From NCBI GenBank assembly GCA_937895645.1, contig CALBKQ010000107.1, positions 1 to 16,405 of the forward strand: a stretch of DNA of 16,405 bases. The letters run 5' to 3'. The notes below the pieces were generated by a model. That model was not told the DNA's origin and made no database searches. It saw nothing but the letters and a program-made list of their open reading frames with translations. This document shows positions 1 to 6,596 of the stretch, one piece after another. A program made the position numbers and the translations under genes. Numbering within the stretch: the stretch's first letter is position 1; each line of letters starts with the position of its first letter. The DNA comes from an uncultured Clostridia bacterium (GTDB lineage Bacteria; Bacillota; Clostridia; Oscillospirales; Acutalibacteraceae).

Positions 1-169
1 CGGATTGGATAAACGCTGAAAGCATCTAAGCGTGAAGCCATCTCCAAGATAAGATTTCCCATAGCATAAGCTAGTAAGACCCCATGTGGACTACATGGTT
101 GATAGGCTGGAGGTGTACGCACGGTGACGTGTTTAGCTTGCCAGTACTAATAGGTCGAGGGCTTGACCA
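1..169 (+). rRNA. 23S ribosomal RNA, 3' end (partial)
   Basis: This is the last part of domain VI of a bacterial 23S rRNA. The blocks CTAAGCGTGAAGCC, CCTCAAGATAAGATTTCCC-like text near 41-60, ACCCCATGTGGACTACATGG and the terminal CAGTACTAATAGGTCGAG followed by GGCTTGACC are highly conserved landmarks. The mature 3' end is placed near 169 by analogy with other Firmicutes 23S genes and may be off by a few bases. The gene starts outside the window. A short spacer and a strong terminator follow, and no 5S rRNA or tRNA gene is seen before that terminator. Confidence 0.95.
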
Positions 170-253
170 TTATGCTTTGGTTCAAAATGTACAATTTCTC
201 AAATAGACATAATACCTCACTTCCCCTTTGTTCAGTTTTCAGGGTACATACTG
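170..253 (+). other. Post-23S spacer of the rRNA operon, without 5S
   Basis: This AT-rich transcribed spacer contains TGTTCAGTTTTCAGGGTACA (229-248), which resembles the sequence that commonly follows 23S genes in Firmicutes and leads into 5S. Here it runs straight into a terminator. ATGTAC (187-192) and GTACAT (244-249) are complementary and could form a stem in the precursor, but that pairing is only a suggestion. No coding capacity is visible. Confidence 0.6.
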
Positions 254-284
254 AAAGACCTTCATCGAAGGTCTTTTATTTTTA
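254..284 (+). terminator. Intrinsic terminator of the rRNA operon
   Basis: A perfect 10-bp stem, AAAGACCTTC (254-263) with GAAGGTCTTT (267-276), encloses an ATC loop. It is followed by a T-rich tract (TATTTTTATATTT). It ends the rRNA transcript, and the convergent gdhA terminator lies just beyond. Confidence 0.9.
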
Positions 285-300
285 TATTTCTGAAAAAATT

Positions 301-327
301 AACCCCCGTACAATTTGTACGAGGGTT
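301..327 (-). terminator. Intrinsic terminator of gdhA
   Basis: The inverted repeat AACCCCCGTACAA / TTGTACGAGGGTT has one mismatch and lies about 30 bp past the gdhA stop codon. Read on the minus strand it is followed by a T-rich run (AATTTTTTC), as expected for termination of gdhA. Confidence 0.85.
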
Positions 328-355
328 TTGTTCTGTATTATTTAATAAATACTTA

Positions 356-1702
356 TTAATATACGCCCTGTGAAAGCATTGCATCAGCAACTTTTTCAAA
401 ACCTGCAATATTAGCACCGGCAATAAGGTCATAGCCCATACCGTAACGCTCAGCAGCATCAACTGAAATGTCATAAATGTTTTTCATAGCATTTTTAAGC
501 ATTTCATCAACTTTTTCTGAAGTCCAAGCAAGACGCTGACTATTCTGGCTCATTTCAAGACCTGAAACACAAACGCCACCAGCATTAACTGCTTTTGATG
601 GAGCAACAATTACGCCATTTTTGATAAAGTATTCAACTGCTTCTGCTGTTGTTGGCATATTAGCAACTTCAATGTAGAACTTTGTACCATTTGCAACAAT
701 TTTCTTAGCTTCTTCAAGTGTAACCTCATTCTGTGTAGCACAGGGGAGAGCTATGTCAACTTTTACACCCCAAGGCTTTTGACCAGGAAAGAATTCTGCA
801 CCGAATTTATCTGCATAATCTTTGGCTTTGTCACGACCTGATGCACGCATTTCAAGAAGATAATTGATTTTTTCTTCTGTTACGATACCGTCTTTATCAT
901 AAACATATCCGTCAGGACCTGAAAGTGTAAGTGGAATGCCACCAAGCTCTGCAATCTTTTTAATTGCACCCCAAGCAACGTTACCGAAACCTGAAACTGC
1001 AAATGTTTTACCCTTAATATCTTCGCCTTCGTGTGCAAGAACTTCATTTGTGTAATAAATCGCACCATAACCTGTTGCTTCAGGACGAACAAGTGAACCA
1101 CCGTAAGAAATTCCCTTACCTGTAAGAACACCGTTTTCAAAAGCGCCGACAATTCTCTTATACTGACCGAAAAGATAACCGATTTCTTTACCGCCAACAC
1201 CGATGTCACCTGCAGGAACGTCAATGCTGTCACCGATATGACGCTGAAGCTCTGTCATAAATGCTTGGCAGAAACGCATAATCTCTCCGTCACTCTTGCC
1301 AACGGGATTAAAGTCAGAACCACCCTTAGCACCACCCATAGGAAGACCTGTAAGTGAGTTTTTGAATGTCTGTTCAAAGCCTAAGAAGTAAATAATACTA
1401 GCATTTACACTTGGATGGAAACGAAGACCACCTTTATATGGACCAATAGCAGAGTTGAACTGAACACGCCAACCACGGTTTACCTGAGTGTTACCGTTAT
1501 CGTCAACCCAAGCAATTCTGAAACGGATTGTTCTGTCTGGCTCAGCCATACGACCTAAAATATCATATTTTTCGTATTCAGGGTGAGCTTCAACTACTTT
1601 TTCAAGTGAGCCGTAAACTTCACGGACACATTGAAGAAATTCAGTTTTATCGCCATCACGCTCTTCAACTCTTTTAAGTATTTTTTCAATATAACTGTTC
1701 AT
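356..1702 (-). CDS. gdhA: Glutamate dehydrogenase, family I hexameric
   Basis: This 448-residue enzyme interconverts 2-oxoglutarate plus ammonia and glutamate in the cytoplasm. The start at 1702 is set by AGGAGG seven bases upstream; an ATG farther upstream in frame would only add a non-conserved leader. Visible family landmarks are the substrate lysine in GPYKGGLRF (K90), the catalytic lysine in PMGGAKGGSDF (K126), the catalytic aspartate in DVPAGDIGVGG (D166) and the Rossmann motif SGFGNVAWG (237-245). Length and sequence strongly recall the Clostridium symbiosum enzyme, in which the equivalent residues are numbered one lower. That enzyme uses NAD, and the dinucleotide site here (LSGPDG, 260-265) looks like it, so NAD use is likely but not proven. 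The gene is monocistronic and convergent with the rRNA operon, with its own promoter and terminator. Confidence 0.97.
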   Translation of the reverse strand: MNSYIEKILKRVEERDGDKTEFLQCVREVYGSLEKVVEAHPEYEKYDILGRMAEPDRTIRFRIAWVDDNGNTQVNRGWRVQFNSAIGPYKGGLRFHPSVNASIIYFLGFEQTFKNSLTGLPMGGAKGGSDFNPVGKSDGEIMRFCQAFMTELQRHIGDSIDVPAGDIGVGGKEIGYLFGQYKRIVGAFENGVLTGKGISYGGSLVRPEATGYGAIYYTNEVLAHEGEDIKGKTFAVSGFGNVAWGAIKKIAELGGIPLTLSGPDGYVYDKDGIVTEEKINYLLEMRASGRDKAKDYADKFGAEFFPGQKPWGVKVDIALPCATQNEVTLEEAKKIVANGTKFYIEVANMPTTAEAVEYFIKNGVIVAPSKAVNAGGVCVSGLEMSQNSQRLAWTSEKVDEMLKNAMKNIYDISVDAAERYGMGYDLIAGANIAGFEKVADAMLSQGVY

Positions 1703-1731
1703 AAAAAGACCTCCTAGTCTGTATGGTAAAA

Positions 1732-1760
1732 ATAATATCAAAAATTGACATGGTTTTCAA
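1732..1760 (-). promoter_or_regulatory. Candidate gdhA promoter with a flanking inverted repeat
   Basis: On the minus strand, TTGAAA (1760-1755), a 17-bp spacer and TATTAT (1737-1732) fit a sigma-A promoter, giving a leader of about 25 nt before gdhA. The -35 box forms the left half of an inverted repeat TTTTCAA (1754-1760) / TTGAAAA (1770-1776), which could be an operator for nitrogen control. That role is inference. Confidence 0.55.
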
Positions 1761-1776
1761 TTAACAATTTTGAAAA

Positions 1777-1944
1777 ATATAGTTAGTTTTTAACACTTTA
1801 ATTTGTTAAAATTGACAAATACAAATTATAGACTTTCATTTTTGATATATAATCTTGCAAAAATCATTGAATTTTGCAGGAAATCCTGTATATTGACTTC
1901 ATAAAATTAAATTTATAAAGTTGCTTTTATGTAATATATTCAAA
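1777..1944. other. AT-rich divergent intergenic DNA, no gene seen
   Basis: Between the gdhA and tsaE promoters there is no plausible gene. Two small inverted repeats stand out: TGCAAAA (1856-1862) with TTTTGCA (1872-1878), and CAGGA (1877-1881) with TCCTG (1884-1888). They share two bases and so could alternate. Neither is followed by a T-run that would make it a terminator. Confidence 0.5.
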
Positions 1945-1973
1945 TTGACAAAACACATACTGTTTGATAAAAT
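1945..1973 (+). promoter_or_regulatory. Promoter of the tsaE-tsaB-rpiB unit
   Basis: A consensus -35 TTGACA (1945-1950), a 17-bp spacer and TAAAAT (1968-1973), preceded by TGA (1965-1967) as an extended -10, make a strong sigma-A promoter. Transcription would begin around 1980, leaving a leader of only about 25 nt before tsaE. Confidence 0.75.
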
Positions 1974-2004
1974 ATATTAGATAATTTTAGTTTATGGTGT
2001 ATTT

Positions 2005-2433
2005 ATGCAAAAATTCATTTCTAACAGTACAAACGATACAATTGAATTAGGTGAGCGTCTTGCTAAATCACTTAAAGGTAGAATAGTAGTTGCATTTTTT
2101 GGTGGACTTGGTATGGGTAAAACTGCCTTTACTCGTGGAATGGCAAAAGCACTTTGCGTAAAAGAAGAAGTTTCAAGCCCTACTTTTGCTATTGTGAATG
2201 ATTATGGTGGCAATCCACCTTTGTATCATTTTGATATGTATCGTGTTGAGAGTTGGGACGACCTTTATGCAAGTGGATTTTTCGATTTTTACGAGGCAGG
2301 GGGAATTTTAGCTGTTGAGTGGAGTGAAAATATTGAAAATGCACTTCCCGAGAACACTATAAGAGTAACTATTGAGCGTGGAGAGAACGATAATCAACGC
2401 GTAATTACCATTGACGGAGGGGTTGAAATATGA
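2005..2433 (+). CDS. tsaE: tRNA t6A biosynthesis ATPase TsaE
   Basis: TsaE is the P-loop ATPase that works with TsaB and TsaD to transfer threonylcarbamoyl to A37 of ANN-decoding tRNAs. The 142-residue length is typical. Visible motifs are Walker A GGLGMGKT (33-40), SPTF (58-61), the HFDMYR block (75-80) and EWSE (105-108), all in family order. The ribosome binding site is weak (GGTG at 1996-1999), but no better start exists and the promoter lies only about 30 bp upstream, so the ATG at 2005 is retained. The stop overlaps the tsaB start in ATGA, which implies translational coupling. Classical clusters continue with rimI and tsaD; neither is in this window. Confidence 0.95.
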   Translation: MQKFISNSTNDTIELGERLAKSLKGRIVVAFFGGLGMGKTAFTRGMAKALCVKEEVSSPTFAIVNDYGGNPPLYHFDMYRVESWDDLYASGFFDFYEAGGILAVEWSENIENALPENTIRVTIERGENDNQRVITIDGGVEI

Positions 2434-3125
2434 AAATCTTATCAGTTGATTCTTCATCAGTTTCAGCATCCGTTGCCATTACTGAAAATGGTGTAACTTT
2501 AGCCGAGAACTTTATAAATAATGGTCTTACACATAGTCAAACACTTATGCCAATGGTTGAAAAGACATTGAACGAGGCTAATATGTCTGTAAAAGATATA
2601 GAACTTTTTGCAATTACAAATGGTCCCGGCTCATTTACAGGTGTGAGAATTGGTATTGCATCAGTCAAGGGTATGGCAGATGCACTGGGAAAAAAATGTG
2701 TTGCAGTTTCAACACTAGAGACAATAGCTGAACCATTAAAAAATGAGGATTATATCGTTTGTGCAGTTATGGATGCTCGCTGTAATCAGGTTTATACAGC
2801 AATATTCCAGAATGGTAAACGACTTTGTGAAGACAAAGCAGTTTTGATTGATGACCTTGGCAATGAACTTAAAAATTACAAGAAAAAAGTAGTGTTTATT
2901 GGTGACGGTTCAGTTTTATGTTATGAAAAACTTAAAGATGTTGTTACAGATTGTGAATTAGTAGATAAAAGCATTCGTTATGTTCACGCATCAAGTATCG
3001 GCAGACTGGCAGAAGAAAAAGTAAAAAATGGTGAATTGCCAACAGAGTCAGCAAAACTCGTTCCTTTTTACTTGAGATTACCTCAGGCGGAAAGAGAACT
3101 GAATAATAAGTTAAAAAAGAATTAA
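2430..3125 (+). CDS. tsaB: tRNA t6A biosynthesis protein TsaB
   Basis: TsaB is the catalytically inactive ASKHA-fold partner that dimerises with TsaD and recruits TsaE during t6A37 formation. The N-terminal strand ILSVDSSS (3-10), THSQ (34-37) and the signature NGPGSFTGVRIG (64-75) identify the family. At 231 residues it is normal length. It overlaps tsaE by four bases and is followed after 20 bp by rpiB, without the rimI and tsaD genes often found next. tsaD must be elsewhere in the genome if the pathway is intact. Confidence 0.95.
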   Translation: MKILSVDSSSVSASVAITENGVTLAENFINNGLTHSQTLMPMVEKTLNEANMSVKDIELFAITNGPGSFTGVRIGIASVKGMADALGKKCVAVSTLETIAEPLKNEDYIVCAVMDARCNQVYTAIFQNGKRLCEDKAVLIDDLGNELKNYKKKVVFIGDGSVLCYEKLKDVVTDCELVDKSIRYVHASSIGRLAEEKVKNGELPTESAKLVPFYLRLPQAERELNNKLKKN

Positions 3126-3145
3126 AAGTCAAAGGAGAATATAAA

Positions 3146-3583
3146 ATGATAGCATTAGGAGCAGACCACGGTGGTTTTGAATTAAAAGAGGCAATTAAAA
3201 AGCATCTTGATGAAAAGGGTGTTAAGTATGTTGATTGCGGTACATATAGTGCAGAGTCAATCGATTATGCACCAATAGCAAAGGCAACTTGCGAAAAGGT
3301 AACAAGTGGCGAATGTGAAAAAGCGATTCTCTGCTGTGGTACTGGTATTGGTATTTCAATGGCAGCAAATAAAGTAAAAGGAATTCGCGCAGCTTGTTGT
3401 TCAGATTATTTTAGCGCAAAACTTACAAGAATGCATAACGACGCTAATGCTCTTTGCATGGGTGGTCGTGTTGTTGGTGTAGGTCTTGCACTTGAACTTG
3501 TTGATATTTTCCTTGAAACTGAATTCGAGGGTGGACGTCATCAGCGAAGAATTGACCAGATTATGGAGATAGAAAATTCATAA
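3146..3583 (+). CDS. rpiB: Ribose-5-phosphate isomerase B (RpiB/LacAB family)
   Basis: RpiB interconverts ribulose 5-phosphate and ribose 5-phosphate in the non-oxidative pentose phosphate route and so supplies PRPP precursor. The 145-residue protein begins MIALGADHGGFELK with the phosphate-binding ADHGG (6-10). The catalytic cysteine lies in CCGTGIGIS (C64), and HNDANALCMGGRVVG (97-111) contains the ring-opening histidine region. AAGGAG lies ten bases before the ATG. The gene follows tsaB by 20 bp and is probably cotranscribed with it. LacA/LacB galactose-6-phosphate isomerases share the fold, but no lac or tagatose genes lie nearby, so RpiB is preferred. Confidence 0.93.
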   Translation: MIALGADHGGFELKEAIKKHLDEKGVKYVDCGTYSAESIDYAPIAKATCEKVTSGECEKAILCCGTGIGISMAANKVKGIRAACCSDYFSAKLTRMHNDANALCMGGRVVGVGLALELVDIFLETEFEGGRHQRRIDQIMEIENS

Positions 3584-3588
3584 AAATC

Positions 3589-3617
3589 TTGTAAATTATA
3601 AAATATAGGTATATAAT
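3589..3617 (+). promoter_or_regulatory. upp promoter
   Basis: TTGTAA (3589-3594), a 17-bp spacer and a perfect TATAAT (3612-3617) lie just after the rpiB stop. The predicted transcript starts near 3624, with a leader of about 35 nt. upp can therefore be expressed independently of the tsaE unit. Confidence 0.7.
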
Positions 3618-3659
3618 ACTCTTTGAAGAAAAAATCCAAGAAATTTGGGGGAATATAAA

Positions 3660-4289
3660 ATGGGCAACATTATAATTACAAACCATCCACTTATTCAGCA
3701 TAAACTTACTCTTTTAAGAGATAAGAATACAGGCTCAAAAGAGTTCAGAGCACTTGTTTCTGAAATTGCAACACTTATGTGCTATGAAGCAACCCGCGAC
3801 CTTCCACTTGTAGAGGTTGAAGTTGAAACACCTGTTGCCATTGCAAAAACAAAGGTTATTTCAGGTAAAACACTTGCGTTTGTTCCAATTCTTCGTGCAG
3901 GTACAGGTATGCTTGACGGTGTTCTTTCACTTGTTCCATCTGCAAAGGTTGGTCATATTGGTATGTATAGAGATGAAGAAACAGCACTTCCTGTTCCATA
4001 TTACTGTAAATTACCATCAGATATTGAAGAACGTGAAGTAATTGTTCTTGACCCAATGCTTGCAACCGGTGGCTCAGCAATTGATGCAATTAACCAGATA
4101 AAAACATATAATCCAAAATCAATTAAGTTTATGGGTATTATTGCAGCTCCTGAAGGAATGCAGGCACTTGCAGACGCTCATCCGGATGTTGATATTTACT
4201 GTGCAGCACTTGATGAAAAACTCAATGAGCACAAATATATCGTTCCAGGTCTTGGCGACGCAGGTGACAGAATTTTTGGTACTAAATAA
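3660..4289 (+). CDS. upp: Uracil phosphoribosyltransferase
   Basis: This enzyme salvages uracil by joining it to PRPP to form UMP. It is 209 residues long, the usual size. The ATG at 3660 is chosen because TTGGGGGAA sits just upstream; a TTG five codons earlier falls inside that binding site. The PRPP loop is VIVLDPMLATGGS (127-139) and the uracil-binding C-terminal block is IVPGLGDAGDR (194-204). SGKTLAFVPILRAGTGM (68-84) is also typical of the family. Its neighbour rpiB makes ribose 5-phosphate, the precursor of PRPP, which fits the pairing of these genes seen in other Firmicutes. Confidence 0.97.
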   Translation: MGNIIITNHPLIQHKLTLLRDKNTGSKEFRALVSEIATLMCYEATRDLPLVEVEVETPVAIAKTKVISGKTLAFVPILRAGTGMLDGVLSLVPSAKVGHIGMYRDEETALPVPYYCKLPSDIEEREVIVLDPMLATGGSAIDAINQIKTYNPKSIKFMGIIAAPEGMQALADAHPDVDIYCAALDEKLNEHKYIVPGLGDAGDRIFGTK

Positions 4290-4303
4290 AATCATATCAA
4301 ACA

Positions 4304-4336
4304 AAAAGGCAGTCAATCGACTGCCTTAATTTTTTA
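4304..4336. terminator. Bidirectional terminator between upp and the oxidoreductase gene
   Basis: A perfect 9-bp stem AAGGCAGTC (4306-4314) / GACTGCCTT (4319-4327) has an AATC loop. It is followed by AATTTTTTA on the plus strand and, read in reverse, by TTTTTGTTTG. It can serve both convergent genes. Confidence 0.88.
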
Positions 4337-4341
4337 TCTTT

Positions 4342-5640
4342 TTACAATATTACTTCCTGTGGCATACCACCGTTTTCTCTCGATTTGTCTGCAAGATAAA
4401 CACACAAATGACCTGCAACAGAATCAAAAATTGAAGTACAAGCAAGACTTGGTTTTTCACCTCGTACAAACGATACAAAGTCAGCAGCAAGTCTTTCGTC
4501 ACCGCCGCCGTGACCACCATAAGCACCAACCATATCACCTGTAACTTTTAAGTCAACTTCTTCAACAGTTTTTTCGTCAGTAGTTGTTGGGTGAATCTTT
4601 GAAACATAGAACTTTGATTCCTCAAAGTTACCATAAATTTCACCTTTAGTACCGGTAATATGTATTCTACGAAGTGATGCTGAATTACCACCAACAAGAT
4701 TGTGCGTGCCCGTTGCACCACTTTCAAAGTTTACAAGCACAGATTGATGGTCAACAACATCATTATCACACTTGTAAATGCACCTACCATAAGGTGAGTC
4801 ACCTTTAAGAAGATTAATTTTATCTTCAATTGTAGGGTTTTCAATATGTTCTAACTTGTCCCATACATAAAACGCCCATCTTTCAGGTTGGTCAATATAA
4901 AGTCGTTTTGCAGAGTATCTGCATTCGTCAACTAATGGGCAATCCACCAGACATCTTGTACCTGCATTAACTGGTGCATTTTCAGGCTTGAACTGATATT
5001 TACCGCCAAAACTTGCAATCTGTGTTGGCTTTGTTTCACTCATAAGCCACATCATAATGTCAATGTCGTGACAGCATTTTGCAAGAAGCATTGATGTATG
5101 GCATTCTTTACTGTTAGCCCATTTACCACGGATATATGATGTTGAAAGATGATGATAACTTACATGCTCAAGTGTCTGAATATTGATAATATCACCGATT
5201 TCACCACTTACAATTCTCTCTTTAATTCCGTAATAAAATGGAGTGTAACGAAGTACGTGACAAATCATAACCTTGGAGTTGTTTTTTCGAGCACATTCTA
5301 CGATTTCGCGCATTTCTTCCTCATTAGGTGCGAAAGGCTTTTCAAGCAACATATCATAACCGGAATTCAAAAGGGGAATAGCAGTTTCTAAATGTTGATG
5401 GTCCATAGTACCGTTGATAATTGTATCTGCAAGTTTACCTTTCTTTGCTAATTCTTGTGCAGTTTGGAAACACATATCTTCGCTGAAACCGAATTTTTTC
5501 ATACACATTTCACGTCTTACAGGATTAGGGTCAGCAACGCCCACAATCTGTATGAGTTCAGGATTTGTAATTGCAAGTTCAGCGTAAATTAAAGCTCTGT
5601 GACCTGCACCAACAATAATTGCAGTAATTGGTTTTGACAT
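4342..5640 (-). CDS. Gfo/Idh/MocA family oxidoreductase
   Basis: This is a cytoplasmic NAD(P)-dependent oxidoreductase of the sugar and polyol dehydrogenase superfamily; its substrate cannot be read from the sequence. From the start at 5640 it has 432 residues. The Rossmann motif is VGAGHRA (10-16), the family EKP motif with the conserved lysine is at 100-102, and the active-site helix reads CCHDIDIMMWL (189-199). An uncommon feature is a cysteine insert C230-x3-C234-x5-C240 followed by RYSAK, present in a subset of the family. A start three codons upstream (5649) is possible; the chosen one is better placed relative to GTGAG. It is a single gene, divergent from the TetR regulator, and no transporter or sugar kinase is adjacent to suggest a pathway. 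Confidence 0.85.
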   Translation of the reverse strand: MSKPITAIIVGAGHRALIYAELAITNPELIQIVGVADPNPVRREMCMKKFGFSEDMCFQTAQELAKKGKLADTIINGTMDHQHLETAIPLLNSGYDMLLEKPFAPNEEEMREIVECARKNNSKVMICHVLRYTPFYYGIKERIVSGEIGDIINIQTLEHVSYHHLSTSYIRGKWANSKECHTSMLLAKCCHDIDIMMWLMSETKPTQIASFGGKYQFKPENAPVNAGTRCLVDCPLVDECRYSAKRLYIDQPERWAFYVWDKLEHIENPTIEDKINLLKGDSPYGRCIYKCDNDVVDHQSVLVNFESGATGTHNLVGGNSASLRRIHITGTKGEIYGNFEESKFYVSKIHPTTTDEKTVEEVDLKVTGDMVGAYGGHGGGDERLAADFVSFVRGEKPSLACTSIFDSVAGHLCVYLADKSRENGGMPQEVIL

Positions 5641-5679
5641 AATTATCATCTCACTATGGATTGTATTTTAATCAACTGA

Positions 5680-5707
5680 ATTATACCATACTCACACAAA
5701 AAGTAAA
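5680..5707 (-). promoter_or_regulatory. Candidate promoter of the Gfo/Idh/MocA gene
   Basis: On the minus strand, TGGTATAAT gives a perfect -10 (5685-5680) with the TGn extension. A poor -35 (TTTACT, 5707-5702) lies 16 bp away. The extended -10 may compensate. It leaves a leader of about 30 nt. Confidence 0.5.
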
Positions 5708-5724
5708 GCAGAAAAATCACTTTA

Positions 5725-5735
5725 TGCAATTTGCA
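5725..5735. repeat. Small palindrome TGCAA-T-TTGCA in the divergent region
   Basis: This 11-bp hyphenated palindrome lies between the two divergent promoters, about 40 bp upstream of the oxidoreductase -10. It could be a regulator site. In DNA this AT-rich it may also be chance. Confidence 0.25.
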
Positions 5736-5791
5736 CTAAATTGATATAATTCTTTATACAATATTACCTGTTAAAAGTTTAACAAATTTTA

Positions 5792-5820
5792 TTGACAATT
5801 TTTAGTACGCGTGCTAAAAT
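5792..5820 (+). promoter_or_regulatory. Promoter of the tetR and surface-protein operon
   Basis: A consensus TTGACA (5792-5797), a 17-bp spacer and TAAAAT (5815-5820) form a strong sigma-A promoter. The spacer is almost filled by a 16-bp operator-like palindrome, so bound regulator should block RNA polymerase. Confidence 0.8.
5802..5817. promoter_or_regulatory. Operator-like palindrome 1 (TTAGTACGCGTGCTAA)
   Basis: A 16-bp palindrome with one mismatched pair lies between the -35 and -10 boxes of the tetR promoter. It shares the core TTAGTACGCGT with the second palindrome 34 bp downstream. Autoregulation by the TetR-family protein encoded next is the simplest reading. Confidence 0.75.
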
Positions 5821-5832
5821 GGGGTGTATCCT

Positions 5833-5854
5833 AAATTAGTACGCGTACTAATTT
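5833..5854. promoter_or_regulatory. Operator-like palindrome 2 (perfect 22 bp)
   Basis: AAATTAGTACG and its exact reverse complement CGTACTAATTT join without a spacer, just after the predicted transcription start. The palindrome is stronger than the first copy and shares its TTAGTACGCG core. Two sites of this kind immediately before a tetR-like gene are typical of autorepression. Confidence 0.82.
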
Positions 5855-5877
5855 GCTTGGAGGAGGGGGAGCTTAGA

Positions 5878-6582
5878 ATGGCTCGTAGAAAATCCAATTT
5901 AACAAAGCTTGAGATTATGCAGGTTGCAATGAAAATGTTTTTGGAGAAAGGTTTTACAAATACTTCAGCAAAAGCAATCAGTAATGAACTTAATATAAGT
6001 ACAGGTAATCTTACATTTTATTTTCCCACAAAAGAGCATATGCTTTTAGAACTCACTAAAGAGATTACAGCGTTTCATACAAAGTGCATTGATAAGGTTG
6101 AAAAAGAAAATGACGATTTGTTCTCTTACTGTTGGGAAGTTGTTGCCCAGATTATGTTGTGCGAAGAAAACGAACAGGGGAAAGACATTTATCTTGCGAT
6201 TTATTCATATCCATTAACACTTCAATATGTTAAGGAATGGACAGCCGAGAAAAATCAAAGGATTTTAGGCGACAGACTTAAAGATTGGACTTATGAAAGA
6301 TTTAGACGAGTTGAAAATGTAACATGTTGTATTGAACGAAGTGCATTGACAGAACCTTGCACCGATACTTATACAATAGAAGATAAAATAAGACTTATAT
6401 TAACTTGTCTGTTAAAAATATATGACATTAATTTAGAAGAACGAGAAAAGGTAATCAAAAAAATTCTTGATACCGATTATCACAAAATGGGACACGACCT
6501 GTTAAAACAACTGACAAAATATGTTGAAAAGCAAAATCAACAAGCAATAAATGAAGCAATAAATGAAATCAAAATAATATAA
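5878..6582 (+). CDS. TetR/AcrR-family transcriptional regulator
   Basis: This 234-residue DNA-binding regulator is probably the repressor of its own operon. The start is fixed by the purine-rich GGAGGAGGGGGAG eight bases upstream; an in-frame ATG at 5824 lies within the promoter and operator region and is rejected. Residues 8-55 match the TetR N-terminal fold: helix 1 KLEIMQVAMKMFLEKGF, then the helix-turn-helix TSAKAISNELNISTGNLTFYF (29-49). The C-terminal ligand-binding part is helical and not recognisable by family, so the effector is unknown. The next gene, a secreted modular protein, starts 14 bp after the stop with no promoter between them, which makes it the most likely regulated target. 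Confidence 0.88.
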   Translation: MARRKSNLTKLEIMQVAMKMFLEKGFTNTSAKAISNELNISTGNLTFYFPTKEHMLLELTKEITAFHTKCIDKVEKENDDLFSYCWEVVAQIMLCEENEQGKDIYLAIYSYPLTLQYVKEWTAEKNQRILGDRLKDWTYERFRRVENVTCCIERSALTEPCTDTYTIEDKIRLILTCLLKIYDINLEEREKVIKKILDTDYHKMGHDLLKQLTKYVEKQNQQAINEAINEIKII

Positions 6583-6596
6583 AAAGGAGATTTGTT

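Noticed and set aside
163..345. A 60-codon reading frame from the 23S end into the gdhA terminator
   Set aside because: It runs through the rRNA 3' end and two terminator hairpins, and its peptide shows no domain-like composition.
5824..5877. An 18-codon N-terminal extension of the TetR regulator
   Set aside because: It would start at the transcription start, be translated through the operator palindrome and lacks a ribosome binding site. The ATG at 5878 has an excellent one.
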